Position numbers and translations under genes: made by a program | NCBI GenBank assembly: GCA_013397435.1 | Contig: VZRG01000373.1 | Span: forward strand, 335,573 to 399,572 | Length of the DNA: 64,000 nt | Direction of reading: 5' to 3' | DNA from: Erythrocercus mccallii | Lineage: Eukaryota; Chordata; Aves; Passeriformes; Dicruridae | Notes under the pieces: model-generated | What the model was told of the DNA's origin: nothing | The model's input: the letters and a program-made list of their open reading frames with translations, nothing else | The model's database searches: none | Shown here: positions 1 to 12,100 of the stretch, in pieces | Numbering within the stretch: the first letter of the stretch is position 1 | How the letters are laid out: each line of letters opens with the position of its first letter

Positions 1-98
1 TGGGATAGGGGCACTCCCCGAGCGCCGTGGCTGTACGGAACGGGCGGCGCTGGGTGTGATGCGGTGGGATAGGGGCACTCCCCGAGCGCCGTGGCCGT
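1..98. repeat. Direct repeat, 34 nt, copies 64 bp apart
   Basis: Positions 1-34 and 65-98 match at 33 of 34 bases, both beginning TGGGATAGGGGCACTCC. The sequence after each copy (35-64 and 99-128) is not similar, so within the window this is a pair of direct repeats. It may be the end of a longer minisatellite running out of the window to the left. Confidence 0.85.
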
Positions 99-185
99 GC
101 GTGGTCCCCGCGCTGCGCCTCAGGCCTCGCACCTGCCCGCCGGGCGTCCCCTGGCGGTGCGGGGCGCTGCCGCGGGGCCGGGCCT

Positions 186-242
186 GGGCGGGGCCTCACG
201 GAGCCAATGGGACGCGCCCGGCGAGTTCAAACGGGGCGGGGG
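186..242 (+). promoter_or_regulatory. KIF14: CCAAT box and CHR-like cell-cycle promoter module
   Basis: A CCAAT box at 204-208 is followed 17 bases later by TTCAAA at 226-231, which is the CHR element TTTGAA read on the minus strand. GC boxes flank the pair at 186-193 and 233-242. NF-Y sites close to a CHR are the known signature of genes repressed by DREAM in G0/G1 and activated by MMB in G2/M, and KIF14 is expressed in that window. The assignment rests on motif, spacing and position just upstream of the first splice donor. Confidence 0.55.
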
Positions 243-244
243 CG

Positions 245-294
245 GTGCCGCGGCTCGAGCGGAGCGGGCGGCGGTTGAGGACGGGCGCTCTCAG
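245..294 (+). other. KIF14: Probable non-coding exon 1 of KIF14 (5' UTR)
   Basis: A strong splice donor, TCAG|GTGAGG, occurs at 294/295 just downstream of the promoter module. The next exon has its acceptor at 1976/1977 and carries the start codon, so a non-coding first exon is needed. The start coordinate is a guess because the transcription start cannot be read from sequence. Confidence 0.5.
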
Positions 295-1976
295 GTGAGG
301 GGCGGCCCGGCCCGGCGGGGCTTTCCCCCCGCGGGCCCTGCTCTGGGCAGCCGCGAGGCTCCGGGCCCTGTGGGCCGGCGGGTCTGGAGGTGCTGCTGCC
401 GCCTCCTCGCCGTCTCTCCGAGGGCGGGCCCGAGGCCGTGCGGGTTGGGCCGGGGAGGGAGGGGAGCTTTGCTGAGGGGTAACAGAGCTGCCTGTTGCTC
501 CGGCTTTGAGCTCTTGCGTTCCGTATCTAGTGAGTGGTTGTAATTCTTTAAAAACGAGGAATGAGTGTATTTCTCGTTCTGAGTTCAGTTCTCTCGAACT
601 GAGCCTCATTCCTTATTTTAGAACGAAGGAGGCTTTAATGGAAAGTTTCACTTTTCTCCAGAAAGACTTTATGATTATTCATAAAGCACAGGTCTCGTAA
701 GAGGAGGGGAGAATTTACAAGAGTTATGTTAAGCTGCATGGAAAGGATGGACTTTTCAGAAAACGCTAACACCATTCATAGCTTACATCCGTGTTTCCCT
801 ATTTACTGACTAATAGAGGGAACCACAAAGTTTGTATTTTACTAGTCGTGTAACAGTTTCCTGTCTCAACCTGGACTGAGCAATAAATACACTGCTCTGA
901 AATTTTAATATTTTCCTCACAAGTTGTGAGCTATGAAAACTGTGCAGTCATGACATGTGTAAGTGTCTGTAATTGCATAAAGTCTGAGAGTACTCTGAAA
1001 GCTATTACTCAAAAGTGTAGCATTAAAGCAAACTTCTGCTAGAGCAGTGGCTAAATTATTTCTTCTACATCACTTACTCTCATCTTGCTTTCCTTTTTTT
1101 CCCCGACCATGTACCGCTGTTGTTAATGATATCGCAGCTTTTGAAGGGCCAAAGGCAGGTGGCTTCTTGTTGACTTGTAACCGTGAATTAATTGCAGCTG
1201 CCAAGTCTGCAGTGGGTATTGATATCAAACATGGTACAACCCAATAACCATGATGCACATGCAACAGGGAAAACATGCTTTCCTATACAAATGACATATG
1301 TAGAGCTTTTGAAATATTTACATGTAGAAAGGACAGGGAGTATATTTTACGGTTTTCTTTTGTCTCTTAGGCTAGGTATCTTTTGTTTTGCTATGTGTCT
1401 ATGTACCAGAGTGCACTAAAATAACATCCAAAGGTACTGTTAATAGTCATCTTTATTAACTGTCCTGTTCTGATACTGGGTTATGTATTGCATATCAAAA
1501 TCCTGAAAAAAATCTTCATTCCATGTTCACAGACTCCCTATTCAAGGTTAAATTTGTTGTTCTGTTGAAGCTGTTAGCTGTGAAACACAGAGTGTCAATA
1601 GATGTGAGTGAATGGAGACATGATCTGGAATTTCCTTAGTTTGGAAATCATGGTAGATCATTTGGAAGAAATAACCATGGTCATCTTTGTTGCTAAATAG
1701 TTAGATTATTCTTTTTACCAACTGATTCTTCTTTGTGATGCTTGGTTTACTTTCTGAAACAAATCATATAACTCCATAAATGAAATCAAGTAGCCTGTTG
1801 TTGGAAGCAGTCATTCAGATATAATTTTTTTAAATATCAGAGATGAAACAGGATATTAATTGTTCTTAATGTTTGGAAACAGGTACTGCAGTACATGTAA
1901 AGAGCTCCCCATGCAGCAAAACATAACTCACACTACGCATAAGCATCGTAAACATGTTTTTGCATTGTCTCCCCAG
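295..1976 (+). other. KIF14: KIF14 intron 1
   Basis: The first 200 bases remain in the CpG island and the rest is AT-rich. I see no repeat family or second gene. Short ORFs here (for example 1047-1247) resemble no protein I know and have no splice context. Confidence 0.5.
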
Positions 1977-2064
1977 ATTCCTCACGAAGCAGCAACTAGA
2001 AATTATCCTTTAGGAAAGGTGCTGTACTTGTCAACATTTGGGTTTTAATTAGCTGGAGGACAAG
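1977..2064 (+). other. KIF14: KIF14 5' UTR part of exon 2
   Basis: The acceptor TCTCCCCAG ends at 1976. The 88 nt before the start codon contain an in-frame TAG at 2050-2052, which rules out an upstream extension of the reading frame. The start-codon context is GACAAGATGC, with A at -3. Confidence 0.7.
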
Positions 2065-3164
2065 ATGCCTATCTACACAGTTCCTGCCAGGAGCCCTGCT
2101 GGAACACGATGCACGGCCACTTTCCAGAAAGCTTCCTTGCACAATGCCCTGGCCAGCAGTAAAGCATCTGGGCAGCAGCTGAGGTCACAGGTGTTGGGAG
2201 AAAAGGATTGTCTGCCTTCATGTCCTCAGAATAAGGCTGAAGAAGTAAATAGGACCTATGTGATTTCAGCTTGTGAAAAAGTGGGTGATGTGTCAACTTC
2301 TTTTAAATTGGAAGGCAGATTAACACTCCAGAGGAGAACTGGAGCAAGCAAAATATCAGTGTCTGGTAGTTACACAACACAGAGTACAGAAGAGCCACAA
2401 ACAGAGAAAAGACTTACTCTGCAGAGGCGTGTGAGGACTGGCTCCACAGAGAGGAGTAAAACTAATCAGAGTATTGTGTCTAGAAAAGGAAATTATGACT
2501 CTGATGCACAAGGAAATGACAAGATTACACTTCCACAGAATATTAAGGGTACAAATGATGTTAAACCAAACTTGAAGTTGACCGAGAGTCAGTCCAGTAC
2601 CAAGTTGCAGCATAACCTGAACAGCAAGGATTCCTTTGGTTTAGTTGGTGGTGTCTGTGAAAATCCTATCAACACGTGTTTAAAAGATAAGACAAGCACT
2701 GCTGACATAGAGTTTCAAAATGAAGTTCCTAAATCAGAACGACTTGTTACCTCAAAATGTACCAATAGGCTGTCAGGAGAACAGCTGAATGAAAAAGGCA
2801 ATATAAATAAGCTAGCTGGAAAGCAAAGGGTACAGCACTTGATGATGAAACACAGCAGCTTGGAAAGACCAGGAAGAACACCAGGAAAAGTTTTAACAGA
2901 AAGATTTACACTTACACCAAAGAACAACAGCACTTCTCAAGATCAACCGTCTCTCAAGCTGGCCTCAAATGAACAAACACCTCATCGACAAATTTTGGCC
3001 AAGAAACTCCCTAGTGTCTCCAGCTCTCGTCCTCAGAGTACAAGTTCAGAAACAAAAGTGAACACAACAACTTTAGCGGAGAGCAGCAGTACTGGGGAAG
3101 ATGTTTTCAACGTGAAAAACACCAAAGTGATTGTAGCTGTGCGGGTGCGGCCCTTCACTAACAG
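2065..3164 (+). CDS. KIF14: KIF14 exon 2: N-terminal extension and start of motor (residues 1-367)
   Basis: This is the largest exon. It is Ser/Thr/Lys-rich and probably disordered. The block NRTYVISA at 62-69 and the twin motif RLTLQRR at 85-91 and 116-122 match the human protein, while most of the rest is diverged. It ends in the first motor strand, [11 protein letters not shown], with donor ACAG|GTGTGT and two bases of codon 367. If unspliced, the frame would run on to a stop at 3246, an intronic extension unlikely to be used. Confidence 0.95.
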
Positions 3165-6100
3165 GTGTGTATCCTGGACTGCTAACACACTGCTAACGGT
3201 GTGTGTTGATTTCTGTTTTGTACTTGTTGAGTTATTTCATCGTTGATCCAATAAAGATATAACATACATACTTGGAAATTAGCTGATACTTCATGCAACA
3301 CCAAGATAGATTTTATTAAGAAACTGAATTGACTTTATTGGTGTTTGGGTCTGCTTTTTACATATTCATTAATAAAAGTGTTTTGAAACTTAATACTTTG
3401 CATGTTCCTCAAACAGGTATTTTTAGCAATGATCACAGATTTTTTTTTCCATTAGGCAGTGAAATTACTAACTTAAAGCATGTACCTTATATTTTTTTAT
3501 TTCCCCACCTTTTCCATTCAGAGAGAAAACTGAAAACTCATTCCCTGTGATCTCCATGACTGGTTCAGAGACAATTGTACAAAATCCATCCACAAACCAA
3601 GTTTACAGCTTCAGTTACGATTTCTCCTTTTGGTCTTTTGACAAGGGTCATCCTAATTTTGCAAGTCAAGCAATGATTTATAAAACTTTGGCACTGCCAC
3701 TGCTCGAAAAAGCTTTTGAGGGATACAATGCTTGTCTTTTTGCTTATGGGCAGACTGGCTCTGGAAAATCATACACGTAAGTTGCTAATAATAATTGTTT
3801 AAATTCTGCCAATTGTTATGCAGTGTTAAATCGTGAATGAGAGTGAATGGAATAGATTTCAGAGTGATTGAATTGTATCAAAAGGTTATTGTGTATTTTA
3901 AAAATAATTAAACCAGTATTTATAGCAATTAAGCAAAAGCTAACTTTGGAATATTTTTATGGATGTGACCCTGATTTCTTTCTACTTTTAATGGGGAAAA
4001 TAAAAAGTTTTCAGATATTTTAGTGAAGAAAAGTCTTTATTAATGCAGAGAACTTGTCAGACTCTCCCAGTGCTGTTTTTCCCCCATTGTTTGTGCATGA
4101 AGTGGCATAGTAAATATAGCATATTTTTTGGAGAAGACATTTAAGAGATCATTATAATCATGATCCTTGTGCTTCAGGACTTTAAATAAATCCACATGTT
4201 TGTGGCACTGCTTATTTGAAATCAAATCTTTGTACAAATTAATCCCAGATAAGTAACATTTTTAGCATTTAAAGGCAATTGTGTATACCTTATTTAGTTT
4301 TTGAAAGACAATGCCTAGTGAGCTGTTTGGTTTCCAAACATGCATCTATTAATATTAGTTTATGAGTTTTATAATTCCTATTCGGTGCTATAGACTTTTA
4401 GTAAAGGTTGTTGAGGCTAGAAATGTTTCTGTTCAATTTACAATAAATATAGAGCTTACACAGAAGTAAGTTCCCTTTCAAGTGGGTCAACTTTCATTTT
4501 AAGTAGGTGAACTCAGTTTTTACTTACACTATTGTTTTTACCTTGGCCTAAAAGAAAGATAAACTCAGGCTTGCAACTGTCATCCTATTTGTAGATTTGT
4601 TGGGGTTTTGTTTGGATTCTTTTCTTTCACTTAAACAATAACTTACCTTCACCCCTTTGTGTTTTGAACAAGGCTGAAATTAGTATCAGGGTCCTCTGGT
4701 CAAGTTTACACAACAAATTTCTGCTGTACAGCCCTATGTGTCTCTAGACTGCAGGTGGATTAGTGCAGGTGTTCTGCAGAATTCAACAGGAAAAACTGCA
4801 GCAGAGCTGGGGACAGGCTTAGGTTGTACTAGAAGTGTGCAGAGAATATAAAATGCAGGCACGTTAAGGCACATCTGTAGGTTTAATGTTTATTGTACAA
4901 CTTATTCTTCGGCTACTGTAGAGTCTTTGTTTTGCTTTGGTTTTCAACCTATTTAAATTGGATGAAATAGAAAATATTGCTGGATATCACCTTGTCCAAC
5001 TCCACACTTAGACAAGCACCAATTTAGATCAGGTTAATTTCTGTTGCTTATTGTTGTAGAACTTAGAAGCAAGTGGCATGGCAACTGTAGAGCTTACAGT
5101 TAACATTAAAAGTGTCTATGGAGAGTTACAAAACTAAAGCAACAGGATTTTTGTGACCACAGGATGATGGGATTTGATGAAGACCGAGGAATAATTCCAA
5201 GACTTTGTGAAGATCTTTTCAATCAAATAGCACAAATGGACGAGGAACAGGTGATATGCTTATGCCATTGACCTTGTATTGGAATATGAGGAAAGTGATA
5301 ATTGAGTACTGATCCCTTTATTAGTGTTCATATTCTTTTGTTGATTCAAATCTTGTTTATATTCATAGCTTGGATTCATGGGGTTCCCTAAACAGTCAAA
5401 ATCAACATTGTTTAATTTCTCAATGGCAGTAATGTGAGAAAGAAATATAGGCATGATATTTTTGTTGCATTACTAGACTAGGATTCTTTCCTCTGTATTG
5501 CATGTCTTACATTTTAAGATTTATATAAGGAAAAACAAAGTCCCAGTGGGCTCCATATTTCCAGTGGAGGCAGTAAAATAAAGCTCAAAAATATGAATTT
5601 GTCATTAAACATCAAGTATCAAAGCAAAATACACTGCAATACTATTCCAGTTCTATTATTCAGCTCAGTAGTAGCTGAAAAAAAAAACTACCCTCACTTT
5701 CTTTGTATTTTTTTCTGTGTGGTTGTTTGTGTCTGTAATGACTGATAGTTCAGTAGACCTTAACATTCAGTTAATCTTATTCAGGCAAACTTTTCTATTT
5801 TTAACTATTTCAAATTTCTTTACTGCTTTATATTTGAATTCTAGACTTTCAATCCTAATACCTATGAACACCTAATATTTTAGTCCTCTAGCAGATTTGA
5901 TAGACACTGAGGAATTTAAGAAAGTTATTTATCGTTGAGTTTGGCTATAGAGTACAACTTCTAAAAAATGCAGAGCTTTTTTTTATTCCTTTGCTTTATG
6001 CATTGTAAGTGATTCTGTTGCAGTGAATTATCTTGAGTTTTGTCTTTGTTATTCCAGTACTTTAGGGGCTTTGCTGCAATCTTCCTTGTCTCTTGAAGAA

Positions 6101-9100
6101 AATTCCATTCTTCTTGAATATAGAAAAAAGACCCAGACACCTTCAGAGAAAAGATGTGTTTTCATGAAAGTGTTGGGGTTTATTTTTTTTAATTGCTGTA
6201 GGTAGAATCAAGGTTTACCTTTCCATTAGGTCATTCCGTTCCATGTCAGGATGTTGACAATATCAGTCCATGCCTTCCCTGTGACAAATATTTTGCTGTA
6301 GGAGCACAGTCCCTAAGGGAAAGCGATGAGTGCAGGTGCAAACAAAACAATATTTTTATGTACTAAAACCCCAATGCTGAAACTTCTGACCTGGATATAT
6401 ATACACTTTTTTTTAGTGCATTTTAGCTTCCATCTGGCAATGTCTATGGATGGAATTCCAGTGAGTTGTGGTTTTGGTCTTAGCAGAGCCATTAGAGTAG
6501 ATAACCTTTAAGGGTCCCTTTCAACCCAAACTGTTTCATGATATCATTTCTCTTGGAAAGTCCCTTCAGCACAAATGTTTATAACATTGAAAATCAGCAT
6601 CTGGTAGTCTAAGTTCATTTTTGAAACAAAGGATGATGAATATGTTTTGAGGAATATATTAATAACTATTATTCATTTCATTAGGCTTTGTATCATCTTG
6701 AAATGAGCTTCTTTGAAGTATACAATGAGAAAATTCATGATTTGCTTGTCTTTAAAGCTGAAAATGGACAGAAGAAACAACAAGTGAGTTGCTCAAAGAA
6801 CCAAGTATCTGCATAACCTCTAGTATGGCAACTTCTAAGTAGTGGCATTTATTCTGAAACAAAAATGCACAAATGACAAGTGATCATTGTTTTTTATATA
6901 AGTACCTTAGATGTGAACAATGGGATTCAAGTAAAAAACAAATAAAAATGTCAAAATATCACCACATGACTTAAAGCAAAATGCTGTCACTGGAGAAATG
7001 CTAAACAATGCTGAAATAGAAACAAAATGATTCAATAGAATCTATCAAAATAGTTAAAATCTCCCCTTAACTGCAAAATGAAGATGATCTTACCAGCCTT
7101 TGTAAAAAGTCTCCTAGGATATATCTGACTCTCCAGCTTATAATAAGAATCTTCAGTACAATATAACTTGAGTTATGGTCTTGTCATTTAGATGGAGTTT
7201 TCTTTCTTTGTTGCCTGGTTGTCTCTTAAGGAGCTTGAGAAATGGGGAAAAGGAACAAGATTGGCCTGATTAACTAGTTAAGGATCACTAGTTAAACCAG
7301 TTTAGCTAGTGTTAAGTGGTTGTGTATTAGAATATGTAAAACTGTAAATTAAAGAAATTTGTCATAAATAGTGTATATAGGGAAGGAATTTGTCTGATTT
7401 ATCAAAAAAAGTACTTCCTGTGCTTTGATATGGAACACTATCCTGGCCATTTGTATGTAAATTAAATATTAGTTTATGATAGGCAACAGATGGTATGCAA
7501 AAGATGATATACAACATCCAACTTGCTGTTGAAATGAGTCCTTTAACCTAAACTTGGGACTTAGGTGAACCTATTATAAAGAAATTAAGACTCTACTGTC
7601 TTGTCTAAAGCAGGAATGCTTTCACTCTGAGTTTGGCCAGTGGTTTTGGGGTAAGCTACTTAGAAACATGATAGATTCATGTTGTAGAATCTTTTTGAAA
7701 AGACATTCCTGATCTAGATCTAACTAATGCACTTCTAATAATTTTTATTTTGAAATTCTTCTCATCAGCTTCGTGTAAGGGAACATCCAGTGTTAGGACC
7801 ATATGTGGAAGGCCTGACAGTGTAAGTCTTAACTGTACTTATTTTAATAGATGTATGGTGTAATCCTGAAAGAGGATATCTTGAGGGTCTATAAATGATT
7901 GTGTACTCACCAGTAAATTAAGCAAGATCCCAGTGTTATGTAGTTTTAGAAAAATGCATACTCATGACTAGCTTGATATATTTTCTTCATTGCCTTAGTG
8001 AATTCTAAAAGTGTGGAAGTCTCAAGACAACTGCAGCTTTCATTATGTATTTGTATTCTGCTTGTAAATGGGAAAATGTTTCAGAACTCAGGCAACAGCG
8101 AAATCTGTAGAAAGAAAACTCTCTGAGCCCAAACTTCTTTTTTTTCCCTACTCTAGGAATGTTGTCCGTTCTTACTCTGATATTCAGGTAAGAGTTTTTT
8201 GGTTACTAAAAGGGAATACAAATATTTCTGCCTGCTCTTTTTCTGTTTACTGCTGAAAAATAAATTCCATAGATGGGAAGCAAATGTTTAACAGACTGTC
8301 TAGTAGTCTATGATATTTCAGCTGATTTTGTAAAAGTGTGATGAAGACTAGTCCTGTGTAATGGAGCTGAGTACATTTGTACAGTCAAGTGTCACTGTTC
8401 AATTGTTATTTCTAAAGTTTAACTTTTAATTCCTCTTTTATAGTCATAATTTGTGTTAATAACAGTACTTGCAAGCATTTAAATGTTCACTTAACTACCT
8501 GAAGTAGGGTTTCAGGGTTTCATATCCTGACTTTTGTCTTTTACAGAGTTGGCTTGAACTAGGAAATAAGCAGAGAGCAACAGCTGCTACAGTAATGAAT
8601 GACAAGAGCTCTAGATCTCATTCTGTCTTCACCCTTGTCATGACACAAACCAAGGTATTGCTGGGACTTTTTTGTATCTGTTCAAATCTGGTAGTAAAAA
8701 GTTCTTTTGTGTGCTGCCTAGAAAGTTGTGAGAATATACTTGAAGATCTTTGAGTAAAGCACATGGCTTTCTACACCGCAAAACTTGTTTTATTTTACAT
8801 GCTTTAAGTAGATTCTGATGTCTTTGTGCTAAGTATATTTATAGCAGCAGTATAAATATGTCTAGGCTGACCGATCTAGGAGTAGTTCCAAGCTTCTCAG
8901 TGTGATTTTTGAGATGTAATGGGAATCCTAACTGGGGCCAGATTGAATTTCACACATCTTCTAAGAAGGTTAGGCTGTGTGGCTGTGCTTAGTTCCTGCA
9001 GGCAACAAACTGGGGCAATGGTAGGAAATGCAATTTCTGCTCAGTTTCAACACACTTCACGGAATAAATGTTTTCTTGCTTCAGGATGCCTTTTCCCCAA

Positions 9101-12100
9101 GGGTCTCCAGGATATAGGGACTACAACTCCTCATCTGATTTACAGATGCTTAAAAGACAAAACTTGACTTAGTGATGTGAGCCTGAAGACAGAAATGGAA
9201 TAGGTAGAGCTCCTCAGGAGTCTACAAACTGTCAGTTTTCTCCATTGAGAAATGACTTTGTTTGGGGGGTTTTTGTTCTTGGTTGGTTTAATTTTTGGTC
9301 CCAGTTTCCTTGATTTTTCTCCTTTCTTCTTCCCCTTGCCATTCTCACCACTAGAATATTGATTTTTCTCTACCATAGCTGGTCTTGAGTTTTTCTACTG
9401 ACTCCTTAAGTTATCTTCCTTGGTCTAAGTCAGTAACAGCTTACTGATTTGCATGTTTATTGGATAATTGCAGTTGGATTGGCTGCAGTCATCACACTTC
9501 AGACCCAATCCCCTAGTCTGGCAATCTGTTGGGTTTGCAGTTTATGCTTGTGCAGTTATTCAGCCACAACTGACACTGTGGTTATAAGTCTGAGCTTAGT
9601 CTCCTTCAAGGGATGTACACAAGAGTATCCTGTCAAAAATTAAATGGCAGCATGAAATTTTTATACGTTGTGAACAGCTTGTCCGATTTCTGCTTATCCT
9701 CAAGCTTTTTATTTTGGTTTGAATGCCAGCATCTCCCTTTCTTTCCAGGCAGAATTTGTGAATGAAGAACAGTGTGATCGTAGTCTCACCAGTCACATAA
9801 ATCTAATTGATCTAGCTGGCAGTGAGTGCTGTACAAAGGCTCAGACCACTGGGGAAAGACTGAAGGTAAATCCAGAGTGGAAATCTGTGGAAAAGGCTTG
9901 ACTCCTAGGAACATCCTTAAACTCCAAAGCATGCTCACCTAACAGGACCTTTGGGCAGGAACTGCAGCTATAAAATGATGTGTATAGCCCATATGCTTAT
10001 CAGTGTTATGTCACATTTTCCAGTGAGGGTGGGTGGCCTGAATAAGCTGTTTGAACTGTGCAATGTGGCAGATCTTGCTTAGAACACCTCTTCCCATGTT
10101 ATATAGGTCTAATGATTCTACAGGAGTGAGGGGAGGATGTGTGACTTTGGAAAGCATGGATCAAATATCACGTGGAGTTGAGGCTTGCCCCTTTTTGGGA
10201 GCATCTAATTAAATAGATTTTTCTAATAGGAGACTTTATTTCAAGCTGCCTTCATAAGTTTGATGGTTCTTAACACTACTTATTTTAAAGGCAGGGTCTT
10301 TGTTCTTTCCAAATGAAGATGCTCTTGTATCTTATTGTTTTTTTAATTACTGGTGACATTTAATATGATACAGCTGTAGCATACATTGAACAAATGTAAT
10401 TAATCAACAGCACAGTTGATAACATCACACAAGAAACTTCAACTGTATTGTAAATATTTTTATTTTTGCTTTTTGTAGGAAGGTGTGAGTATCAATAAAT
10501 CACTGTTGACCCTTGGAAGGGTTATTTCTGCACTGTCTAAACAATCTCAAAATGGAAAGAAAACTTTCATTCCTTACCGGGAATCTGTCCTTACTTGGTA
10601 TGTACATGATATAGAGGTAGAGACTTTCTGACACTATGGTTTTCTTGTCTATTTATGAGGCACCACTTCCCATCCTTTCTCTCACTCTCTCTCAAATGAC
10701 CTGTGGGGGAAAGAAATTAACCTGTTGCAACAGATAAAGACCAAACAGGAGCTTGGTTTGTGTTTTAAGTAGCTAACAGTCCCTCTCAACAAGCAAGACT
10801 CTGGGTAGTTTGTATTTAATTTGTTCTGATTGGGAAGTTTGGACTTTTTCTGTCAGTGTGGGGGCCAGGGATTGACTGGTATTCTCCTGTCCACTGAAGG
10901 CTGTTAAAGGAAAGTCTTGGTGGCAATTCCCAAACGACCATGATTGCCACAGTGAGCCCAGCTGCCAGCAGCACGGAGGAGACGCTCAGCACCCTTCGCT
11001 ATGCAAAACAGGCGTGTTCCATTATCAACACTGCTAAAGTAAATGAAGATGTAAACGTCAAACTAATCAGAGGTGAGATTGACACCAGCAGTCATTCAGG
11101 GTTATCATTTGCACGTGTTTAGCTTGTTTCTTATAAGAGCTGTTAATACTAATATTCTGTTGTGTTGACTGACCTTTTGTCAACTAGATGAATACAGCTT
11201 GGCATGTCTTCTTTTTATTCCCTTTATTGTTCTTTGTAAGCTTTTTTATTTTCCAAAATGCAGGTGATATCTTAGGCTCCACTTGAGAACTGGAAATAGA
11301 GAAAGGTGTTTTGTTTTTAAATAAATAACAGGATTAATTTTGTACTATTGTACTGAAGTGTATTTTGCCTTCATTTTTTATGTGTACTGTCTGTCTGGTT
11401 TGTCTAATGTAGAATTAAAGGCTGAAATTGAAAAACTGAAGGCAGCTCAGAAAAGTGCTCTGAACACTGACCGTGAAAAATACAGGCGTTATTTGCAGGA
11501 AATAACATCTCTGAGGGTAGAATTGCACCAGCAGGAGAAGAACATGGCAGAAATGCAAAGGTCAGGCACTTGTTAATGTCTTAATTTAAAATGGATATGG
11601 TAAAATTTATATGCTGTAATTTTTCTCCTGATATGTTATTTTCTCCATATATTAAGGGCCTGGAAAGGAAAACTTGAAGAAGCGGAAAAAAGGAAATTGG
11701 AAGATATAAAAGAATTGCAGGTACATTTTTTTTTCTATAAGACATAGTGCAGAAAAGATAACCTCAGCAAACCTTGCAAAAGAATGAGAGTAGCTGTAAT
11801 ATTTGGTTTCCTTAACACTCATCTTTTAACAGATTGCTGTGACTTCGTGGAAAAATTAATTGTAGATATTTGAATGCATAAAGTAAATTATTTTAATGCA
11901 GAACTCTTTTTTTATCTAGAAAGCTGGAATTGCATTCAAAATGGACAATCATTTACCAAATCTTGTCAATCTCAATGAAGATCCTCAGCTTTCTGAGGTG
12001 CTGTTATATATGATCAAAGAAGGAGAAACTACAGTTGGAAGGTGTAAACCAAATTCAAAACATGATATCCAGCTTCCAGGAGTGCTGATTGCTGATGACC

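Larger units (their letters stand above)
1..480. promoter_or_regulatory. KIF14: CpG island at the KIF14 5' end
   Basis: This stretch is strongly GC- and CpG-rich and drops sharply to AT-rich sequence after about 500. It carries two GC boxes (186-193 and 233-242) and a CCAAT box at 204-208, and it contains the likely first exon of KIF14 ending at 294. A CpG-island promoter suits a proliferation gene. The upstream boundary lies outside the window. Confidence 0.8.

Noticed and set aside
1..294. Bidirectional promoter shared with DDX59
   Set aside because: DDX59 is the neighbour upstream of KIF14 in human, but I recall it on the same strand, and no DDX59 coding sequence is visible here.
91..609. 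150- and 137-codon ORFs in the first 600 bases
   Set aside because: Low-complexity Arg/Ala/Gly/Pro translations of a CpG island; no protein similarity, and they cross the KIF14 exon 1 donor.
1047..1247. 66-codon ORF in KIF14 intron 1 with a somewhat protein-like second half
   Set aside because: I recognise no family, and it has no splice or promoter support; KIF14 does not need it for a continuous frame.
3165..3246. Read-through end of the first KIF14 coding exon (393-codon ORF)
   Set aside because: The donor at 3164/3165 joins in phase to exon 3 and restores the conserved motor sequence; the extension is intronic.
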